DNA of 37,684 bases from Candidatus Gastranaerophilales bacterium (GCA_944323725.1 CALUTP010000010.1:1-37684); one strand, 5' to 3'; positions 9,055 through 17,714 are shown, numbered from the stretch's first letter. The notes: generated by a model from the sequence alone, not told the origin. Program-made: numbers and translations.

Positions 9055-9133
9055 TTCTAAAATTTCCATAAGTTTTTCCTGCTACCAGATTAGCAGATAC
9101 ATATTTGTTTTGCAAGTTAGTTTTTACAATTTT

Positions 9134-10159
9134 TTATAATAATTCAGGATAAAGATTTATAAATTCTTGATATGCGGGTTGTGCAAACTCAAGGTTAGAG
9201 TGTCTGTCAAAATCTTTATAAATAATGGCAGCGTTGCCATTAGTGCGTTGCAGGTCATGTTTTTCAGATGCTGTGAATACTTTTTGAATTATTTTTTGTG
9301 AGGATGTTAGAAGGGTTTCTTTTTCTTTTATATTCAGTTTATCGTAAACAAGTTTATGTGTAAGTGGATCTAGCATAAGGTTAATCATGCTGTCTGTGCC
9401 GTTAAAAGGTTCAATAGAACCATTATCACTGTGATGATACCATAAATCTATTATGCTGATATTCTTTTTATCATTATCAACAATTAAGTTGTTAGGGTTC
9501 ATTATATCTATTTCACAATCAGTATACTTATTTAATTTATGAATATTTTCAGCGAGAATATCAAAACTATTTTGTGGAAATTCTGAAAGTTCATTAATTT
9601 TACGAGCAATAAGTTTTGCATTGTTATATGTTAATGAATCTGTTCCCTGCTCAATTCCTTTTATTTTTTCTGCCCAATCTGGTAATGAGTGGCTTTTTCC
9701 TAAATTTTTTTTGGTTATATAAAATCCCTTATTATTAGTGGCAACATATTGACCGAAGTTCGGTGCTAATTCGTTTTGTGGCTCTGAAATGATAGGTGTT
9801 CTTATAAAATCTCTAGGTGTAAAATGTTTTCTTTCTATTCGTATAAGATAATCTTCAACCATTGGAATTTCATAGACATCTGCATTGAATCCTCGTCCTA
9901 TAAAGTTTTTAGGATTAGATATTGTAGAAAGAATAACATTTTTTAATGACTTGTTTTTATATGCTTTATGTAATGATATTAGAAAATCATTGTAATTTAG
10001 TCTTTTACCAAAATTTATATTATTAAATGTTGCATTGTATCCCAATAAATATTTTTGATTAGTGTTATTATCAATACTTTTGTAAGAATATGTTTTATTT
10101 TGGCTGGAAATTTTAGGGGTATAAGTTTTATATTGTGTTGAAATAGGCTGAATTATCAT
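9134..10159 (-). CDS. Divergent protein-kinase-fold protein
   Basis: A 341-residue protein with a recognisable but degenerate kinase-like core. FIGRGFNADVYEI (86-98) looks like the glycine-rich loop. EIDIMNPNNLIVD (216-228) fits the catalytic loop, with D218 as the catalytic Asp and N223 as the metal-binding Asn. IIDLW (236-240) is in the place of DFG, with D238. The expected beta-3 lysine position reads YLIRIER, so Arg107 may replace it. The first 55 residues are Asn/Tyr/Thr/Ser-rich and end in NINFGKR (47-53). Phosphotransfer to small molecules, proteins, or loss of catalysis are all open. It precedes the orphan membrane gene on the same strand. Confidence 0.6.
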   Translation of the reverse strand: MIIQPISTQYKTYTPKISSQNKTYSYKSIDNNTNQKYLLGYNATFNNINFGKRLNYNDFLISLHKAYKNKSLKNVILSTISNPKNFIGRGFNADVYEIPMVEDYLIRIERKHFTPRDFIRTPIISEPQNELAPNFGQYVATNNKGFYITKKNLGKSHSLPDWAEKIKGIEQGTDSLTYNNAKLIARKINELSEFPQNSFDILAENIHKLNKYTDCEIDIMNPNNLIVDNDKKNISIIDLWYHHSDNGSIEPFNGTDSMINLMLDPLTHKLVYDKLNIKEKETLLTSSQKIIQKVFTASEKHDLQRTNGNAAIIYKDFDRHSNLEFAQPAYQEFINLYPELL

Positions 10160-10223
10160 ATTATTTACTAAATCCTAGAAATATATTTTTTGCTATTTAT
10201 AAATCATTATTGGCATATTTTTG

Positions 10224-10232
10224 TGTTATTAT
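10224..10232 (+). promoter_or_regulatory. Extended -10 promoter for the flippase-like gene
   Basis: TGTTATTAT (TGn plus TATTAT at 10227-10232) followed by exactly six bases before the ATG at 10239. No Shine-Dalgarno sequence; a weak TCATTA lies 17 nt upstream of the -10. Confidence 0.45.
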
Positions 10233-10238
10233 TGTATC

Positions 10239-11237
10239 ATGAGTAAGAAAAAGATTGTAGCTTTATTAATAACTATTATATTATTAGGTGCTATTTTTTA
10301 TAAAATAGACTGGGCAGAGTTGATTAGAACTTTTAAAGATTTTGATTTTAAAAATATATGGCAGATTGTTATTTTTTATGTATTAACTCTCTATATTAGA
10401 GGCATAAGATGGAAAGCTTTATTATTAAATGATAAAAAATATTCATCATTAAATTTGGGTGAAATATTTACTGTAGGTAGTATGTTAAATATATTTTTGC
10501 CAGCTCGAGCTGGAGATGTATATAGAGCTTATTATCTGGGTTCTGTAAAAGAAGAAAGGAAAATGAAAGTATTTGGTTCTATTATTCTTGAAAGAACTCT
10601 TGATGGTATTAGTGTATTTTTAATGCTTTTGGCCGCAATTTTGTTATACTGCAGACAACAGTGGATTCTTCATATTGCTTATGGAATAGGGGCTTTATTT
10701 ATTGGAAGCCTTATTATTTTTTACCTTGTGTTTAAGTTTGACAAAATAGAGGAAATTTGTAATTGGTTAAATAATTTAGCTAATAAATTACCTGAAAAAT
10801 TTGCAAATGCTTCTAAAAATTTAATATCTAAACTATGTTCTTATTCAAAATCATTTATGGAAGGATTTACTGTTTTGGATTATCCTCTATATTGGGGAAT
10901 AGCTTGTGTAACTAGTGTTTTTGTTTGGGGAATTGAAGCTTATGTAGCTTACTTGATAGTTGATAGTTTCAGCTTAGGCTTGGGTTTTTCAGCTGGGTTA
11001 TTTGTGCTTAGTTTAATTTCATTTTCCACAATGATTCCTTCCACATCTGTATTTTTAGGCCCTTATCAGGTGGCTTATCTTATGGCTCTTGGAATTTTTG
11101 GGATTGAAAAATCAACAGCGCTTGCTGTATCTACTGTACATCAGGGAATTTTAATCATAATATTAACAATTCTTGGTGGATACTATCTTTTGAAATTTAA
11201 TATCTCAATGAAAGATATTAATAAAAATGCACAGTAA
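10239..11237 (+). CDS. Flippase-like / lysylphosphatidylglycerol synthase TM-region family protein
   Basis: A 332-residue polytopic membrane protein of the YbhN/AglD2-like group (flippase-like domain, about 300-340 residues). Signatures are IRGIRWKALLLND near residue 55, NIFLPARAGDVYRAYYLG (about 85-102), ILERTLDGISVFLMLL (about 115-130), and a late segment FLGPYQVAYLMAL with conserved Pro and Tyr. Relatives are implicated in moving or capping membrane lipids or glycolipids; the substrate here is unknown. The ATG at 10239 is preferred over an upstream in-frame TTG (10221) because the first residues MSKKKIVALLITII then form a normal lysine-plus-helix N-terminus and the -10 box fits. Confidence 0.85.
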   Translation: MSKKKIVALLITIILLGAIFYKIDWAELIRTFKDFDFKNIWQIVIFYVLTLYIRGIRWKALLLNDKKYSSLNLGEIFTVGSMLNIFLPARAGDVYRAYYLGSVKEERKMKVFGSIILERTLDGISVFLMLLAAILLYCRQQWILHIAYGIGALFIGSLIIFYLVFKFDKIEEICNWLNNLANKLPEKFANASKNLISKLCSYSKSFMEGFTVLDYPLYWGIACVTSVFVWGIEAYVAYLIVDSFSLGLGFSAGLFVLSLISFSTMIPSTSVFLGPYQVAYLMALGIFGIEKSTALAVSTVHQGILIIILTILGGYYLLKFNISMKDINKNAQ

Positions 11238-11262
11238 TTCAATAAAATTAATTTATGAAATA

Positions 11263-11499
11263 TTATTTTTCGTGAATATCAATTTTGTATCCTAGTATTT
11301 CGCAGATAAGTATCATTTCATAAAACTTTAATGAACCTTTTTCTATTTTTGCTCTTACATTGAATCTTGAATAATCTTTACCACTTAAATCACTCATTCT
11401 ACGTGCAAGTTCCGCAATTGTTATTTTATTACGGAATAGAAGTAGTCTTACTAGTTCATTAATATCTGTTTTTGTATCTATATCAATAATTATAGCCAT
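11263..11499 (-). CDS. Small HTH protein, partner of the divergent pseudopilin gene
   Basis: A 78-residue protein with a predicted helix-turn-helix: ITIAELARRMSDLSGKDYSR around residues 26-45, then a basic and hydrophobic tail KGSLKFYEMILICEILGYKI. It is a clear paralogue of the 76-residue protein at 18621-18851 ([KR]GSL[KR][FY]Y[DE] followed by LI.E[IV]L.YKI). The layout resembles small DUF6471-like/XRE-like DNA-binding proteins, but I cannot confirm the family. It is divergent from a pseudopilin gene with a 125-nt shared control region, as is its paralogue, so local control of that gene is a reasonable inference. A perfect TATAAT ends 6 nt before its ATG. Confidence 0.8.
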   Translation of the reverse strand: MAIIIDIDTKTDINELVRLLLFRNKITIAELARRMSDLSGKDYSRFNVRAKIEKGSLKFYEMILICEILGYKIDIHEK

Positions 11500-11505
11500 T
11501 CTTTA

Positions 11506-11511
11506 ATTATA
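11506..11511 (-). promoter_or_regulatory. -10 box of the HTH gene, probable leaderless start
   Basis: Perfect TATAAT on the minus strand with exactly six bases to the ATG at 11499. A weak TATCAA lies 17 nt upstream of it. Confidence 0.5.
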
Positions 11512-11545
11512 AGCTATTTGTTAACGTCTTGATATAAACAGGAAA

Positions 11546-11574
11546 ATATGTTAATATGTTAATATATAATTAAC
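11546..11574. promoter_or_regulatory. Candidate operator: tandem and inverted repeats
   Basis: A tandem 8-bp direct repeat ATATGTTA (11546-11561) runs into an inverted repeat, GTTAAT-5 nt-ATTAAC (11558-11574). It is central in the region between the HTH and pseudopilin starts, a natural place for an operator serving both promoters. The binding protein is unknown; the neighbouring HTH protein is the first candidate. Confidence 0.4.
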
Positions 11575-11624
11575 AAAATATTATTTATTTTAACTAATAG
11601 TTACAATATATTAAGGAGGCGTTG

Positions 11625-12394
11625 ATGAAAATTAAAGCATTTACATTAGCAGAAGTTCTAATAACTCTTGGAATTATTGGTATAGTTGCAGCAATGACAT
11701 TGCCGACTATTATAAATGATCATAAAGCTAAGGAGTTGCAAACCCGCTTTAAAAAGGCTTATTCAATATTATCGAATGTGCATCAACGTATGATAAATGA
11801 TTATGGTGGTGTATATAGTATTTTTATTAAAAAGGATTTAGATATTGATAGTAATTCACCTTTAATTTCCAAAAAGTATGAACAAATAGAAGCTTTTTCA
11901 AAATATTTTAACGGTGCAAAAGTTTGCGAATATTCAAATTCGTATCTTTCTTGTTTTGGAAAAACTAAGCTTGCAATATATAAAACATATACTGGTAATA
12001 AAAATGCTCATTTAGATCGTGATGTTATATCTGATAGGGCTATTAATACTAGCGATGGAATGAGTTTTTTTTTGGTAGTGTAAGTTATCGTAATGCAAGG
12101 GTATATATTGATACTAACGGAACAGCAACAGGCCCTAACCGTTTAGGTTTTGATTTATTTGCATTTGATATAGATAAAAATGATAAAATAGTTTTTCCTA
12201 AAAATATAGGAGACGGTAGTGCTGGAGCTTATGAAGATGATGAGGAATTAGGCGGAATTATAGGTGCAGTAAATGTATGTTCTCTTTCTGAACAAGCAAG
12301 CAGATATAATGGATTTGGCTGTAGTGAATTTGCTCTGTTGGATAAAAATCCCGATAATCAAAATTTATCATATTGGAAGAATTTACCCAAATAA
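11625..12394 (+). CDS. Type IV-like pseudopilin, reading frame broken at a nine-T run
   Basis: Secreted or pilus-assembled pseudopilin. The N-terminus KIKAFTLAEVLITLGIIGIV is a class III prepilin signal, with cleavage expected after Ala before FTLAE. AGGAGG lies 5 nt before the ATG at 11625. The frame stops at 12083 just after a run of nine T (12065-12073). In the -1 frame the protein continues as SVSYRNARVYIDTNGTATGP, then a LGFDLFAFDIDKNDK segment, cysteine-containing C-terminus and TAA at 12392-12394. This D-x-NG...G-D-F-F tail also ends the second pseudopilin here, so the two halves are one gene of about 256 residues. One extra T restores it. Phase variation, slippage, mutation or a sequencing error could explain the break. 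Confidence 0.75.
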
Positions 12395-12422
12395 AAAGCG
12401 GGTTATTAACCCCGCTTTTTAT
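12393..12422. terminator. Bidirectional intrinsic terminator
   Basis: Perfect 10-bp stem AAAAAGCGGG/CCCGCTTTTT (12393-12402 with 12411-12420), 8-nt loop, between the convergent pseudopilin gene and proS. Its position right after the downstream TAA (12392-12394) supports the view that the pseudopilin gene really extends to there. Confidence 0.88.
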
Positions 12423-14155
12423 TATTTTATATTTTTAACTATTTCAATTAAGTGTCCAATGGCGGTCTCAGGTGTAACTTTTTCAATTTCGCCGGTTTCA
12501 CGTGTTTTGTATTCAACAAGTCCTTCATTAATTGTTTTACCTACAGTTACTCTGTATGGGAACCCTATTAAGTCTGCATCTTTGAATTTTACTCCTGCAC
12601 GTTCATCTCTATCATCTAGTACGACTTCAACCCCTGCTTTTTTAAGTTCTTCATACATTTTTTCAGCAACTTCCATTTGAAGTTTGTCTTGGATGTTGAC
12701 AGGGACAATTACTACATGATATGGAGCAATTGAAATTGGCCATTTAATGCCATTATCATCATAATGAGCTTCAACTGCAGCAGCTGCAGTTCTGGAAATT
12801 CCTATTCCATAGCATCCCATTATATATGGATGAGATTTGCCATTTTTGTCTAAATATACTGCATTCATTGGTTTAGAGTATTTAGTTCCCAGTTTAAATA
12901 TGTTACCAACTTCAATACCTTTAGTTACTTTTAATGGTCTACCGCATTCAGTACAATAATCTCCAGCTTCAACTAATCTTATATCAGCATATCTTAGTTC
13001 TTTTATTCCTAAATCATTTAGGTTTGCACCAACTAAGTGTTTATCTGTCTGGTTTATGCCAACAACAAAGTTTTTCATTTCTTTGATAGTTTCATCTGCT
13101 ATTATTTGGATATTATCCATTCCTTTAGGTCCTATGAAACCAGGAACTGCCTCAAAATTATGTTCAGTCATTAATTCTGCAATTTCACCAGCGGAAGCAA
13201 TTCTTATATCAATACCGCCTATAGCATTCATTAATTTGGTCTCTTCTACAGTTTTATCAGCTCTGATTAATGCTATAACGGGTTTTTTATCAACGATATA
13301 TACAAGGGATTTTAATATTAAAGATGATGGAATATTTAAAAATTTGCTTAATTCTTCTATAGAATGAGTATTAGGGGTATCAACTATTTTAGTTTCTTTA
13401 AAATAGTTTTTCCCGTCTATAACTGCTTCAGGAAGTTTTGATACTGCATGATTAGAATTAGCAGAATAATTACATTCGCAATAAAAAACATCATTTTCGC
13501 CGGCATCAGTATCTGTGATTACCATAAATTCATGAGATACACTGCCGCCAATTGCTCCAGAATCTGATTGAACCATTTTTGTATCAAGCCCGCAGCGGTC
13601 AAAAATTCTTTTATAAGCACGAGCCATATTTTGATATTCTTTATCAAGACCTTCTTCTGAGGTATCAAAACTATAAGCATCTTTCATTATGAACTCACGT
13701 CCACGAAGAAGTCCGTATCTTGGTCTTACCTCATCGCGGAATTTAGATTGAATTTGATATAAATTTACAGGCATTTGTTTATATGATTTTAGCCCATCTC
13801 GAGCAATTGCAGTAATTATTTCTTCGTGAGTGGGGCCAAGACACATTACTCTGTCGTGTCGGTCTTTTAATCTCATAAGTTCCTTACCATAAGCATCCCA
13901 TCTGCCAGATTCTTCCCATAATTCTTTTGGCTGAACAAATGGCATTAATAATTCCTGAGCTCCAGCAGCATCCATTTCTTCTCTTACTATATTTTCTATC
14001 TTTTTCAAAACTCTCCACATTAGGGGTAAGTAATTGTAGACTCCTGAGGTTAATTTTCTAATATAGCCTGCTCTTGCAAGCATTTTGTGAGAAATGACTT
14101 CAGCATCAGCTGGAAATTCTCTCAGGGTTTGAACAAATAATTTTGACATTCTCAT
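12422..14155 (-). CDS. proS: Proline--tRNA ligase (bacterial type with editing insertion)
   Basis: Class II aminoacyl-tRNA synthetase charging tRNA-Pro, 577 residues, normal for the bacterial form. Motif 1 region YNYLPLMWRVLKKIENIVREE is followed by motif 2 in FRDEVRPRYGLLRGREFIMKD (about 136-156). An inserted editing (INS/YbaK-like) domain spans about 225-380, including KSLVYIVDKKPVIALIRAD. Motif 3 is GCYGIGISRTAAAAVE, then the anticodon-binding domain (YHVVIVPVN ... DDRDERAGVKFKDADLIG). An extended -10 (TGGTAAAAT) and AGGA lie upstream, inside and beside a 12-bp inverted repeat that follows the TPR gene's stop, so proS may be transcribed both alone and with the TPR gene. Confidence 0.97.
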   Translation of the reverse strand: MRMSKLFVQTLREFPADAEVISHKMLARAGYIRKLTSGVYNYLPLMWRVLKKIENIVREEMDAAGAQELLMPFVQPKELWEESGRWDAYGKELMRLKDRHDRVMCLGPTHEEIITAIARDGLKSYKQMPVNLYQIQSKFRDEVRPRYGLLRGREFIMKDAYSFDTSEEGLDKEYQNMARAYKRIFDRCGLDTKMVQSDSGAIGGSVSHEFMVITDTDAGENDVFYCECNYSANSNHAVSKLPEAVIDGKNYFKETKIVDTPNTHSIEELSKFLNIPSSLILKSLVYIVDKKPVIALIRADKTVEETKLMNAIGGIDIRIASAGEIAELMTEHNFEAVPGFIGPKGMDNIQIIADETIKEMKNFVVGINQTDKHLVGANLNDLGIKELRYADIRLVEAGDYCTECGRPLKVTKGIEVGNIFKLGTKYSKPMNAVYLDKNGKSHPYIMGCYGIGISRTAAAAVEAHYDDNGIKWPISIAPYHVVIVPVNIQDKLQMEVAEKMYEELKKAGVEVVLDDRDERAGVKFKDADLIGFPYRVTVGKTINEGLVEYKTRETGEIEKVTPETAIGHLIEIVKNIK

Positions 14156-14171
14156 AATCTTTAATTCCTCA

Positions 14172-14213
14172 TTTATTTTTCAGTGATTTTATTTTACCAT
14201 GCTGAAAAATAAA
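14172..14213. repeat. 12-bp inverted repeat between the TPR gene and proS
   Basis: Perfect arms TTTATTTTTCAG (14172-14183) and CTGAAAAATAAA (14202-14213), 18-nt loop. On the minus strand it starts just after the TPR gene's stop and ends directly before the proS ribosome binding site. The loop carries an extended -10 box. It could be a weak terminator or a fold affecting proS translation. Confidence 0.5.
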
Positions 14214-14214
14214 T

Positions 14215-15144
14215 TTATACAGCATTCAATTCATCAAGTTCTTTTTGTACTATATTGATTGGAACTGAAAGTGTTTCCTGATGCTCTATTGAAAGTTTTA
14301 ATCCTTTTTCAAATGCTTCCAGATTACCTAATCTCTTATCAATTTGAGCTTCTATGTAGTATAAATCTCCAGATATTATCCCCGCAGAAATAGCTCTTTC
14401 AATTATGCTGGATGCATCATTATAAAGTTCTTGTTTAGCAAGGATTTTGGCGTAATTTATATAAGCTTCCTGATCTTTTGGATTGAGTTGGACAGTCTTT
14501 TCTAGTTTTTTTACAGCTTCTTCTAAATTTCCATTTTCGAAATCAATTACAGCAAGATTATAATACGCCCAGCTATAGTCTGGAGAAAGTTCTATAACTT
14601 TTTTAAACTGTTCTGCTGCATTTGATGAATCCCCCATTTCTTTTAAAATATTACCGATATAAAAATGTGCATATATATCTTCATCATTTATGTCGATGGT
14701 ATTTTGAAAATTTATCATTGCTTCTAGCAGCTGTCCTTTTTTAAGATAGCATATGCCAAGGCTGAAGTATGAATTGGAATCATTGGAATCTTGTTCTAGA
14801 ACTTTTTTAAAGCAATCAATTCCTCCATCATAATCTTTTAATTCTGTGAGTACAAGACCTAAATTATAATATGCGTCCATTTGTTCTGGAGACAGTTCAA
14901 TTGACTTAATATATGAATCTCTTGCTTTTTCAAAATTTTTCAACTTTTCATATACAATTCCAAGATTGTAAAATATTCCACTGTCATTATTAAATAATTT
15001 TGACAAATACAAAAAGTGCTGCAATGCTTCTTCTACAAACCCGCTATCTAATAGTAAAACTGCAAGCTGTCGTCTAGCCTGATAATTTTCGCTATCTTCA
15101 TGTAGAATTTGCTGTAGTTCCTGTATTTTTTCAATTTTTGACAT
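14215..15144 (-). CDS. Tetratricopeptide repeat protein
   Basis: A 309-residue soluble protein made almost entirely of TPR units, roughly residues 18-270 (repeated patterns such as AYYNLGLVLTELKDYDGGID, AHFYIGNILKEMG and AYYNLAVIDFENGNLEEAVK). No signal peptide or membrane segment, so probably cytoplasmic. TPR arrays mediate protein-protein contacts; the partner is unknown. It lies just upstream of proS on the same strand. A TGC-TATTAT extended -10 ends exactly 6 nt before the ATG with no Shine-Dalgarno sequence, pointing to a leaderless message. Confidence 0.88.
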   Translation of the reverse strand: MSKIEKIQELQQILHEDSENYQARRQLAVLLLDSGFVEEALQHFLYLSKLFNNDSGIFYNLGIVYEKLKNFEKARDSYIKSIELSPEQMDAYYNLGLVLTELKDYDGGIDCFKKVLEQDSNDSNSYFSLGICYLKKGQLLEAMINFQNTIDINDEDIYAHFYIGNILKEMGDSSNAAEQFKKVIELSPDYSWAYYNLAVIDFENGNLEEAVKKLEKTVQLNPKDQEAYINYAKILAKQELYNDASSIIERAISAGIISGDLYYIEAQIDKRLGNLEAFEKGLKLSIEHQETLSVPINIVQKELDELNAV

Positions 15145-15150
15145 ATCTTG

Positions 15151-15159
15151 ATAATAGCA
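15151..15159 (-). promoter_or_regulatory. Extended -10 promoter for the TPR gene
   Basis: Minus-strand TGCTATTAT followed by six bases and the ATG at 15144; no ribosome binding site. Confidence 0.5.
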
Positions 15160-15253
15160 CTTTTTTAATATTTAGCAAATTATTAATCTGATTACTTGCA
15201 ATTTTTAAAAAAATTGCTAGAATAGATTTATTCTACTAAGGAGGATTTTTATT

Positions 15254-15928
15254 ATGAAATTAAAATTATTTTCAATAATATTAGCATTATTTATGACTTT
15301 GCAAATAGTTATTGCAGCACCATTTAATGCAAATGCAAAAACAAAAAGAATTCCTGCAGGAACAAAATTTCAATTGCAGTTATTAAATCCGCTATCAACT
15401 GTCAAAAGTAAGGGTGATGATTTTTCAGCAATTTTAGTGACAGATCAGACTGCTGATTCTGATGTAATTTTACCATCAGGTTCCCTTGTCAGGGGTAATA
15501 TAAAAAATATTATTCCATCTAAAAGAATGTCAAAGGGTGCAATTTTATATTTAGATTTTGACCATATAGTTACACCTAACGGTAGACAGCTCCCATTAAC
15601 TTTATCAATAGTTGGTCGTACTGATATGACATATGATGGAGGTATTACTACAACTAGAGGTTATGGTGATGCCGTAAAGAAAAACTGGGATAGAACTGTA
15701 GAAATTACACAAAACTCTATTGAATGGGGTAATGATATAGTTAATGATGGACCTGCAAAATATGTAACGATGCCATTGGCTGCTATTGGCGGCGGCATTG
15801 GCGGTGGTGCTTATTTTGTTTATGAAGCGATTGCTGATATGATTCGAAAAGGTGAAGATGTAAATATAAATTCAGGTGAAATAATTAATGTTATACTAGT
15901 AGATCCTATTGATGTACCAGTTCTATAG
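15254..15928 (+). CDS. Secreted protein with a beta-rich pore/lipoprotein-like domain, function unknown
   Basis: A 224-residue protein with a clear signal peptide (MKLKLFSIILALFMTLQIVI, likely cleaved near ANA-KTKR around residue 28). The mature part starts IPAGTKFQLQLLNPLSTVKS, then ILPSGSLVRGNI and LYLDFDHIVTPNGRQLPL, a repeated 'initial Pro-Ala-Gly-Thr ... Gly-x-Val-x-Gly' pattern seen in envelope beta-domain proteins. A Gly-rich stretch AAIGGGIGGGAYFVYEAI (about 175-192) may touch the membrane. AAGGAGG lies 9 nt before the ATG and a terminator follows. It stands alone between minus-strand genes. An envelope role is inferred only from export and composition. Confidence 0.75.
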   Translation: MKLKLFSIILALFMTLQIVIAAPFNANAKTKRIPAGTKFQLQLLNPLSTVKSKGDDFSAILVTDQTADSDVILPSGSLVRGNIKNIIPSKRMSKGAILYLDFDHIVTPNGRQLPLTLSIVGRTDMTYDGGITTTRGYGDAVKKNWDRTVEITQNSIEWGNDIVNDGPAKYVTMPLAAIGGGIGGGAYFVYEAIADMIRKGEDVNINSGEIINVILVDPIDVPVL

Positions 15929-15949
15929 TTAATATTAATGTATAAAGAT

Positions 15950-15987
15950 AAAAAGCGTATTTTTTCTATAAAATACGCTTTTTTTAT
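15950..15987. terminator. Bidirectional intrinsic terminator
   Basis: Perfect 14-bp stem (15950-15963 with 15970-15983), 6-nt loop, T run after it. Between the secreted-protein gene and convergent argS. Confidence 0.9.
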
Positions 15988-16001
15988 GTTATTTAAAAAG
16001 A

Positions 16002-17714
16002 TTACATTCTTTCAGGTGCTGTTACAGCAAGAAGGTCGAGTGCGTTGTTTAGGACTTTCTTCACTGCTATAACTAGGGCAAGTCTTGCTTTCATCATGTT
16101 CTTGTCATCTGATATAACACGATTTGCATTATAGAAAGAATGAAATTCTGAGGCTAATTCTTGTACATATCTGCATATTGTATAAACTTGTCTAGTTTCT
16201 GCTGATGTTTTTATCATAGATTTATATTCTTCCAATTTTAGGATTAGTTTTTTTGCTGTATCAATTGTTGGAAGAATGATTTCAGAATTGTAATTATTAA
16301 TAATTTCGTCCAGTTCGGTTTTTTGCATTGGTGCTGGAGTTTTTTCTCCGGTTTCAGTATTGAGTTTTTCTTCTGTTGCATTTCTCAATATAGAACAAGC
16401 TCTTGCATGTGCGTATTGTACGTAGAATACAGGGTTTTCGTCACTGTTTGTTTTTGCAAGTTCAATATCAAAATCAAGAGTTGTATCAATGTTTCTCATT
16501 GACATCCAAAATCTTGTTGCATCAACACCTACTTCATCAATTAAGTCTTCTAGTGTAACCATATTTTTACGTTTACCCATACGAACTTCGTTTCCGTTGA
16601 TTACAAGATTAACTAATTGACCTAGCAAGACTTCAAGTTTATTTGGATCATATCCCAATGCTTCTATTGAGGCTTTTACTCTTGCAACATATCCGTGGTG
16701 ATCCGCACCCCAGATATTTATTAATCTGTCATATCCTCTTTCCAATTTATCTATATGGTATGCGATATCAGCGGTCAAATATGTATTAGAGCCGTCAGCT
16801 TTCTTAATCACTCTATCTTGATCATCTCCGTATTCAGATGATTTAAACCAATCAGCTCCGTCTTTTTGGTAGATTTTTCCACTGTCTTTTAATTTTTGAA
16901 CGCATTTTTCAACTTTTCCTGATTGATGTAAAGATAATTCAGAGTAGAAGTTATCGAAATGGACTCTGAAATTATCCAGAAGCGCTTTTTGCAAGTCTTC
17001 CATTTCCTTTTTCGCAAAATCACTTAGTTCTTTTACATCCTCTGGTAACCCTTTATGAGTTTGAAGATATTTTTTAGCGACTGGAATTAAGTAATCACCA
17101 GGGTAGTAATTTTTCCTTTCAATCTCATCAGTTGGGAAATCTATATCTTCACCAAGTTCTTGTCTAATTCTTATTGCAAGAGAGTTGCCGAGTTTATTAA
17201 TTTGTGAGCCTGCATCATTGATGTAAAATTCTTGATAGACTTCGTGTCCGTAAAATTTTAAAAGATTTGCTAATACAGATCCCATAGCAGCCCATCTGCC
17301 GTGACCGATGTGGAAAGGACCAGTCGGGTTGGCTGAAATGTATTCAAGTAAAATCTTTTCTGTTTTTACATTCTCAGGTTTACCGTAGTTTTTGTCTTTT
17401 TCAAAAATTTCTTTTACTGAATTTATAAGGATTTTTTTACCTGTTTTAAAATTTATAAATCCTGCAACTACAGTATATTCATTATCGTCTTTATCAATAT
17501 ATTCAATAATAGTATTTGCTATCATTGGAGGAGCCATTTTGGCATATCTTGCTAACGAGGACACATTTATTGCAAAATCTCCAAAATCTGCATTTTTAGG
17601 ACGTTCAGTAGAAAGAGTCCCTCTTTTATATTCTTTCATTTCTCCAAGCTTATTATCTTTGATAGCTTTTTCAATGGCTGTTTCAATTTCGTTCAAAAAA
17701 TAATCTTTAATCAT
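16002..17714 (-). CDS. argS: Arginine--tRNA ligase
   Basis: Class I aminoacyl-tRNA synthetase charging tRNA-Arg. Features in order: the ArgRS N-terminal domain, the HIGH box in SANPTGPFHIGHGRWAAMG (about 130-148), INDAGSQ, the catalytic-domain segment ADHHGYVARVKA, the KMSKS-equivalent VRMGKRKN (ArgRS often lacks the canonical lysine), and a C-terminal DALR anticodon-binding domain ending in ALDLLAVTAPERM. An in-frame ATG exists at 17726, but the GGAG right after it sits 6 nt before the ATG at 17714, so I choose the latter (570 residues). TATAAT on the minus strand near 17745 probably drives it. Two tRNA-Arg genes lie 5 kb away. Confidence 0.96.
   Translation of the reverse strand: MIKDYFLNEIETAIEKAIKDNKLGEMKEYKRGTLSTERPKNADFGDFAINVSSLARYAKMAPPMIANTIIEYIDKDDNEYTVVAGFINFKTGKKILINSVKEIFEKDKNYGKPENVKTEKILLEYISANPTGPFHIGHGRWAAMGSVLANLLKFYGHEVYQEFYINDAGSQINKLGNSLAIRIRQELGEDIDFPTDEIERKNYYPGDYLIPVAKKYLQTHKGLPEDVKELSDFAKKEMEDLQKALLDNFRVHFDNFYSELSLHQSGKVEKCVQKLKDSGKIYQKDGADWFKSSEYGDDQDRVIKKADGSNTYLTADIAYHIDKLERGYDRLINIWGADHHGYVARVKASIEALGYDPNKLEVLLGQLVNLVINGNEVRMGKRKNMVTLEDLIDEVGVDATRFWMSMRNIDTTLDFDIELAKTNSDENPVFYVQYAHARACSILRNATEEKLNTETGEKTPAPMQKTELDEIINNYNSEIILPTIDTAKKLILKLEEYKSMIKTSAETRQVYTICRYVQELASEFHSFYNANRVISDDKNMMKARLALVIAVKKVLNNALDLLAVTAPERM

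Noticed and set aside
12273-12680. 135-codon plus-strand ORF spanning the pseudopilin end and the terminator
   Set aside because: It crosses a strong bidirectional terminator and is mostly antisense to proS, with no start site signal.
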